Of a stretch of DNA of 64,000 nt, positions 59,903 to 64,000 are shown piece after piece. The notes below the pieces were generated by a model. It had not been told where the DNA came from, ran no database searches, and worked only from the letters and a program-made list of their open reading frames with translations. Made by a program: the position numbers and the translations under genes. This stretch comes from G963701675 sp963701675 (GTDB lineage Bacteria; Planctomycetota; Planctomycetia; Gemmatales; Gemmataceae). Positions within the stretch are counted from its first letter, which is position 1; every line of letters starts with the position of its first letter. The stretch spans positions 1,860,001-1,924,000 of the forward strand of contig OY969623.1 of assembly GCA_963701675.1 (NCBI GenBank), in the 5' to 3' direction.

Positions 59903-60446
59903 GGTCCCCATCATTCTAAGACTGCCACTAGCCTGAACAGCCTGGGGTGCTTGCTTCACGAGGAATGGGACTTCGTGGGGGCGCGTGCCTACCTGGAGCA
60001 GGCGCTGGATATCCGCAAAACGGTGCTGCGCCCAGAGCATCCCGATATTGCGACCAGCCTGAACAATCTTGGAGCGTTACTTGAATCGGAAGGGAATGTC
60101 GTGGGGGCGCGCCCGTACTACGAGCAAGCGCTAGCTATTTACAAAAAAGCGCTGGGCCCTACACATCTCCAAACCGCCTTATGCCTAAACAATCTCGGTT
60201 ACCTCCTCGAATGCACCGAGGATTACGCCCGGGCGAGGCAGTATTACGCCGAGGCACTGGCGATACGGAAGGGGGCACTGGATCCTGAGCACCCTGAAAT
60301 CGGACTAAGCCTGAACAATCTTGGACACGTGTCTTGGTTGGAAGGGAACTATGAAGAAGCACGGCAGTATTATGAGCAAGCCCTGGCCATTCACAAGAAG
60401 GCGTTGGGTACAAAGCACCGTCACACTGCTATTAGCTTCAGCAACC
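59903..60446 (+). pseudogene. TPR-CHAT gene interrupted by IS630, part 2 (TPR repeats)
   Basis: About 180 codons of uninterrupted TPR units (DFVGARAYLEQALDIRKTVL, YEEARQYYEQALAIHKKALG) between IS630 copies 2 and 3. There is no start of its own. At the right border SFSNL joins after IS removal to GYLLSSQANYEGARPYFEQA in part 3. Together with parts 1 and 3 it forms a 1,100-residue protein. Confidence 0.92.
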
Positions 60447-60456
60447 TAGTAGTCCG

Positions 60457-61083
60457 TCACTCAGGAAGTGACGGGTAAAGTTGGCGGAGTTTGATGCGGG
60501 CATCGTGCGTGGTGAAGCGCCACTTGACTTCGACCATTCGCTCGTTGCGATCATTCTCCCACGGCCCGACCGCGCGACGCAGTTGTGGAATGCTTCCGAT
60601 ACGCCGGTCGAGGCATTGGCGTGTCAATGCGCTTAGTTCGATCTCGGCCATGTTGAGCCAACTGCCGTGTTTGGGGGTGTAATGCCACTCCAGCTTGTTC
60701 GCAATCCGACGCGCTTGCTCGGCCGGAAATGTCTCATACAGACAGGCCGGCGTGTGCGTGTTGAGATTGTCGACCACCAGCACCACCCGCTCGGCGTCGG
60801 CATGCAGTTCTTCGACCAGCCAGCGCAACACCTCCGCGAAGTCTTTGGCCGTGCGCCGCTCGGTTACTTGCACCGCCCGCCAACCCAACAACGGCTCGAA
60901 AACCATGAACAGATTGGCCACCCCATGACGGCGGTATTCATAGTCATACCGCATCCGCCGCCCCGGCGCTGCACGCAGGGGTCGGCGTACCTCCTCCACG
61001 AGTTGCTTGGGCACTTCGTCCACACAAACCAACGGCCGCAACGGGTCGTACGGCCGGTGATATACGTCGAGGACATCCTCCAT
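60457..61083 (-). CDS. IS630-family transposase, DDE half (copy 3)
   Basis: Identical to copies 1 and 2, with DDE residues intact. The A7/T7 slip site is at 61154-61160. Confidence 0.93.
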   Translation of the reverse strand: MEDVLDVYHRPYDPLRPLVCVDEVPKQLVEEVRRPLRAAPGRRMRYDYEYRRHGVANLFMVFEPLLGWRAVQVTERRTAKDFAEVLRWLVEELHADAERVVLVVDNLNTHTPACLYETFPAEQARRIANKLEWHYTPKHGSWLNMAEIELSALTRQCLDRRIGSIPQLRRAVGPWENDRNERMVEVKWRFTTHDARIKLRQLYPSLPE

Positions 61084-61145
61084 GCGGGCGACGAACTCGG
61101 CCGACTGCGTCGGTGGGATGCACCATTGCTCCTTGAGGTGCGGTT

Positions 61146-61598
61146 TCAGGGCGTTTTTTTGAGGACGCGTCGCACGGTCTCGTACGAGATGTCGTCGACA
61201 ACCTCCAGTTCAACCAAACGGCCCGCCAGCAATTTCAAAGTCCAAGCAGCGCGTCCATCGGGAGGGGCCGAGCAAGCCAAGGCAATGAGTCGCGCCTCCG
61301 CCCGGCCATCCAACTTGCGTGGCCGACTCGGCTCGTCCTGCGGCTTGCGGTATAAGGCCGCTTCTAAGCCGCGCTCAACAAAGCGTTGTCGGACCCGCTC
61401 TACCGTCCGCACCCCGACCTCCAGCGCATCCGCGATTTCCACATCCGTTAACGCTGGCCGGGCATCAGGCTGGTCTGCTTGCAGAAGTACCCTCGCCCGC
61501 GTCAGAGTTAAAGCCGACGTTTTTCCCCGTGACACCATGCGGGAGAGATGTTCACGTTCTTCATCAGTCAACGTTACCACGTACTTCTTGTTGGACAC
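61146..61598 (-). CDS. IS630-family transposase, HTH half (copy 3)
   Basis: Identical to copies 1 and 2; preferred start GTG 61598. It ends after the A7 run in the non-shifted frame. Confidence 0.92.
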   Translation of the reverse strand: MSNKKYVVTLTDEEREHLSRMVSRGKTSALTLTRARVLLQADQPDARPALTDVEIADALEVGVRTVERVRQRFVERGLEAALYRKPQDEPSRPRKLDGRAEARLIALACSAPPDGRAAWTLKLLAGRLVELEVVDDISYETVRRVLKKTP

Positions 61599-61682
61599 CA
61601 CGGACTCCTTTCCGATGGGTAGGAAAGGAGTTATTTCAGCTGACCGCACACTGCCCGTCAACTGGAACGTGATGGTCTACTA

Positions 61683-63482
61683 GGCTATCTCCTGTCGTCG
61701 CAAGCTAACTACGAAGGTGCGCGCCCATACTTCGAACAGGCACTGACCAGCGCCACCAAGCAAGTCGACCTGGCCGCGGCAGGCCTGTCCGAACGGCAAC
61801 AACGGGCAATGGCGCATAACCTTCGTCGATATGTGGATTCCTACCTGGTTCTGGCCTCTCAAGCCGGCGTACCGCCGCTTGAAACCTATCGTCCGGTTCT
61901 ACAGTGGAAGGGGGCGGTATTGGTACGGCAAATGCGGTGGGCCAACATCCCCAACGATGTGCCTGCGCGGGACCATATGGATAACTACGAAAGTATCTGC
62001 CGCCGGCTCGCACACACGTGGCGTGCGATGCCGGGACCCAATTATCGCCAGACCTGGCACGATGCGATGGAAAAGCTGACCCATGACAAAGAAGCGATGG
62101 AGATAGAATTGACTAAGAACAGCGACGCGTTCAGACGACAGTGGGAGCTCCGGCGACTGTCGCCCGAAGGCCTTCAAGCAGCACTCCCAGCGGGGACGGC
62201 ACTCATCGACTTCTTGGAGTACTCGCATTTCACAGTCCCGACCCACGGAAAGGGCAAGCTAACTTTCGAGCGGCGATTGGTTGCCTTCGTCGTGCGGCGT
62301 GACCGGCCACTCGTTCGAGCATATCTAGGTCCAGCAGCACCTGTAGCGGCTGCCATCGAGTGTTGGCGTAAGGCGCATGGGGCGGATACTGCTCGAGGGA
62401 AGGAGTTGCGCTGCCGATTATGGGAGCCGCTCGAGGAATATCTCAAGGACGTGAAAACCGTGCTAGTTTCTCCTGACGGAATCCTCGCTCGCATGCCGTT
62501 CGGTGCTCTACCGGGAAAAAAGCCAGGCACTTATCTGATCGAAGAGCGCGCCGTGGCGGTGATACCAGTGCCCCAGCTCCTACGCGAAGTGCTGAACACC
62601 GATGATAGTGCAAAATCGGAACCCTCCTTGCTTCTGCTCGGTGATATCCAATTCGATGCAATGCCCGGACAGCCCGAAGCAATGATCAATGGCAAGACAG
62701 AAATCTCACCTACGACTCGTTCTGTTCCGCGCGGCGGAAAATTGGATGCAATGTTACAGATATTGAGGCCACTTCCCGGAACACAGGTTGAAGTAACGGC
62801 GATCAAGGATTTGTTCCAACGGAAGTCTCCGAAGGGGGTCTGTACCGATTTGCGTGAGGCGGAGGCGACCGAAGGCGCGTTTCGTAAGGAAGGGCCACGA
62901 CATCGGTTCCTGCACCTGGCGACGCATGGGTTTTTCATGCCAGCGGAGATAACGGCCCCATCTGCTAGAGCCGAGACCCGCAACGATAGCCTATTTCGAC
63001 ATCGAGAGGTTACCGGCTTGCATCCCGGCTTATTGTCGGGGCTCGTGCTGGCAGGCGCCAAGCAGTCGCCCGACGCGTCACGGGACGACGGCATCTTGAC
63101 GGCGCTGGAGATTTCAGCGCTCGATCTTTCCAAGGTCGAGCTGGCCGTTCTGTCGGCTTGTGACACTGGCTTGGGTGAGGTTGCCGGAGGCGAAGGGGTT
63201 CTTGGTCTGCAGCGCGCTTTTCAAACCGCGGGTGCGAAAAGCGTCGTCGCGACGTTATGGCAAGTCCGTGATGATGCGGCGCGGGCCCTAATGGTCGACT
63301 TTTACCGAAATATCTTGCGTCACAACATGCCCAAAGCAGCGGCGCTACAACAAGCGCAATGCACCATGCTCCGGAACGGCATCGAACGCGGCCTCGTTTC
63401 GGTGGAAGAAGGCAAGCCGAAACCAACTCACACACCGCCACAATACTGGGCTGGCTTTGTACTGTCCGGCGACTGGCGCTGA
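61683..63482 (+). pseudogene. TPR-CHAT gene interrupted by IS630, part 3 (last TPR and CHAT domain)
   Basis: It starts with the end of a TPR unit (GYLLSSQANYEGARPYFEQA), then the CHAT-associated helical linker (QQRAMAHNLRRYVDSYLVLA) and the peptidase domain: TALIDFLEYSHFTVPTHGKG, VSPDGILARMPFGALPGKKP, catalytic His in FLHLATHGFF, catalytic Cys in VLSACDTGLGEVAGGEG, and the end PPQYWAGFVLSGDWR. Both catalytic residues are intact. The ATG at 61809 could in principle start a TPR-less CHAT protein, but no clear ribosome-binding site was seen. Confidence 0.92.
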
Positions 63483-63535
63483 TCGTTCAGCTACTTGCTT
63501 TGTTCCCAAAGCACTCTTATGGGAGGCCGAAGATG

Positions 63536-64000
63536 CAATGATTATTGCCGCGTCCGACAGGCGGCGTCATGATTGGTTTGCTGACTGCTACGGCGTTCCG
63601 GCCGCTGATCGAGGCCTTCGCCGGCCCAGCGGAAGCCGCCGAGTCCCGAACAACAGGAGAAGCCGAAACAACGGGATCGACTAAGCACGGTGGTGGAGAA
63701 ACTTCGGAATGGGGAGCAGTGGACAAAGGCGGTGGCAGCGTGTGAGAAGCAACTAGCGGCCGAGCGACAGGTATAAGGTTGCAGCTTGAGTTGGAAGAAT
63801 GGCCGGCTGCGAAGAGATACTGGGAAGAGATGCTGAGAGTTCAGACGAAGCGATACGGAAACAGGATTGGCAAGTCGCAGCTTGCCGCCGCGCCCTTGCA
63901 GACAGCAACTGGTTGGTGCGGATGTAGGCCGACGAGCGGCGCGCGTTGAAAGAGACCAAACGACGCAACGACGAAAGGGCACTGCTGCACGGGCAAGGAA
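63536..64000 (+). pseudogene. Decayed 5' part of a third TPR-CHAT gene
   Basis: After a signal-peptide-like start (MIGLLTATAFRPLIEAFAGP, from about 63569) frames change repeatedly. The pieces WTKAVAACEKQLAAERQV, EEWPAAKRYWEEMLRVQTKR followed by YGKQDW-like codons, and RRALADSNWLVRM align in order with the N-terminal coil regions of the two other TPR-CHAT proteins. Several indels and a stop (TAG after GTGCGGATG) break it. It continues past the window end. Confidence 0.75.

Larger units (their letters stand above)
60449..61680 (-). mobile_element. IS630-family element, copy 3, inside the same TPR-CHAT gene
   Basis: 1,232 bp flanked by TA at 60447-60448 and 61681-61682; same orientation as the other two copies. 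The empty site is AACCTAGGCT (CTAG). Only 544 bp of host gene separate it from copy 2. Confidence 0.96.

Overview
The window reads as a chromosomal accessory region of a planctomycete, most likely of the Gemmataceae/Gemmatales type (inference). The evidence is three ECF sigma factor plus transmembrane Ser/Thr kinase pairs, TPR-CHAT proteins, a giant RHS protein, and a family of secreted beta-propeller-like proteins that share a short N-terminal LExLExRxxPG motif. No rRNA, tRNA or CRISPR array was seen.

Layout. 1-5.8 kb: the 3' part of an RHS protein with a small tip and a possible immunity gene. 5.8-15 kb: a gene graveyard with an IS3-type element that now contains a truncated serine recombinase and a complete 2.5 kb IS21-type element, then fragments of a DUF892 gene, transposases, an FG-GAP protein, a superfamily I helicase and a SNF2 helicase fused to a propeller scrap. 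15-20.6 kb: two divergent LExLE-motif proteins, one with a transglutaminase-like C terminus. 20.7-24.3 kb: sigma factor plus TPR kinase. 24.9-31 kb: a cyanobactin-like (PatA/PatG-like) minus-strand cluster. It holds a subtilisin-like protease, a small CxxC protein, a PatG-like protein and four short ORFs with a shared PGFxxExxLYKT leader, interleaved with decayed copies of the PatG-like 3' end. 31-33 kb: small hypotheticals. 33-36 kb: the second sigma/kinase pair. 37-41 kb: two more LExLE proteins around an AlpA-like remnant. 41-45 kb: the third sigma/kinase pair (kinase-WD40). 45.7-50.3 kb: a TPR-CHAT gene. 50.5-55.1 kb: an SBBP-repeat protein and a delta-60-repeat protein facing each other. 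55.5-64 kb: a second TPR-CHAT gene cut twice by identical 1,232 bp IS630-type elements (a third copy lies just upstream), and the decayed start of another TPR-CHAT gene.

Two themes stand out. First, the 25-31 kb cluster looks like a RiPP-type peptide system that grew by duplicating a PatG-tail-plus-precursor module; no YcaO cyclodehydratase is visible. Second, at least eight otherwise well-conserved genes are split by single-base changes, mostly in short homopolymers, so residual sequencing error should be separated from real decay before calling pseudogenes. The IS630 insertions are different: removing each element plus one TA restores a 1,100-residue TPR-CHAT frame exactly.
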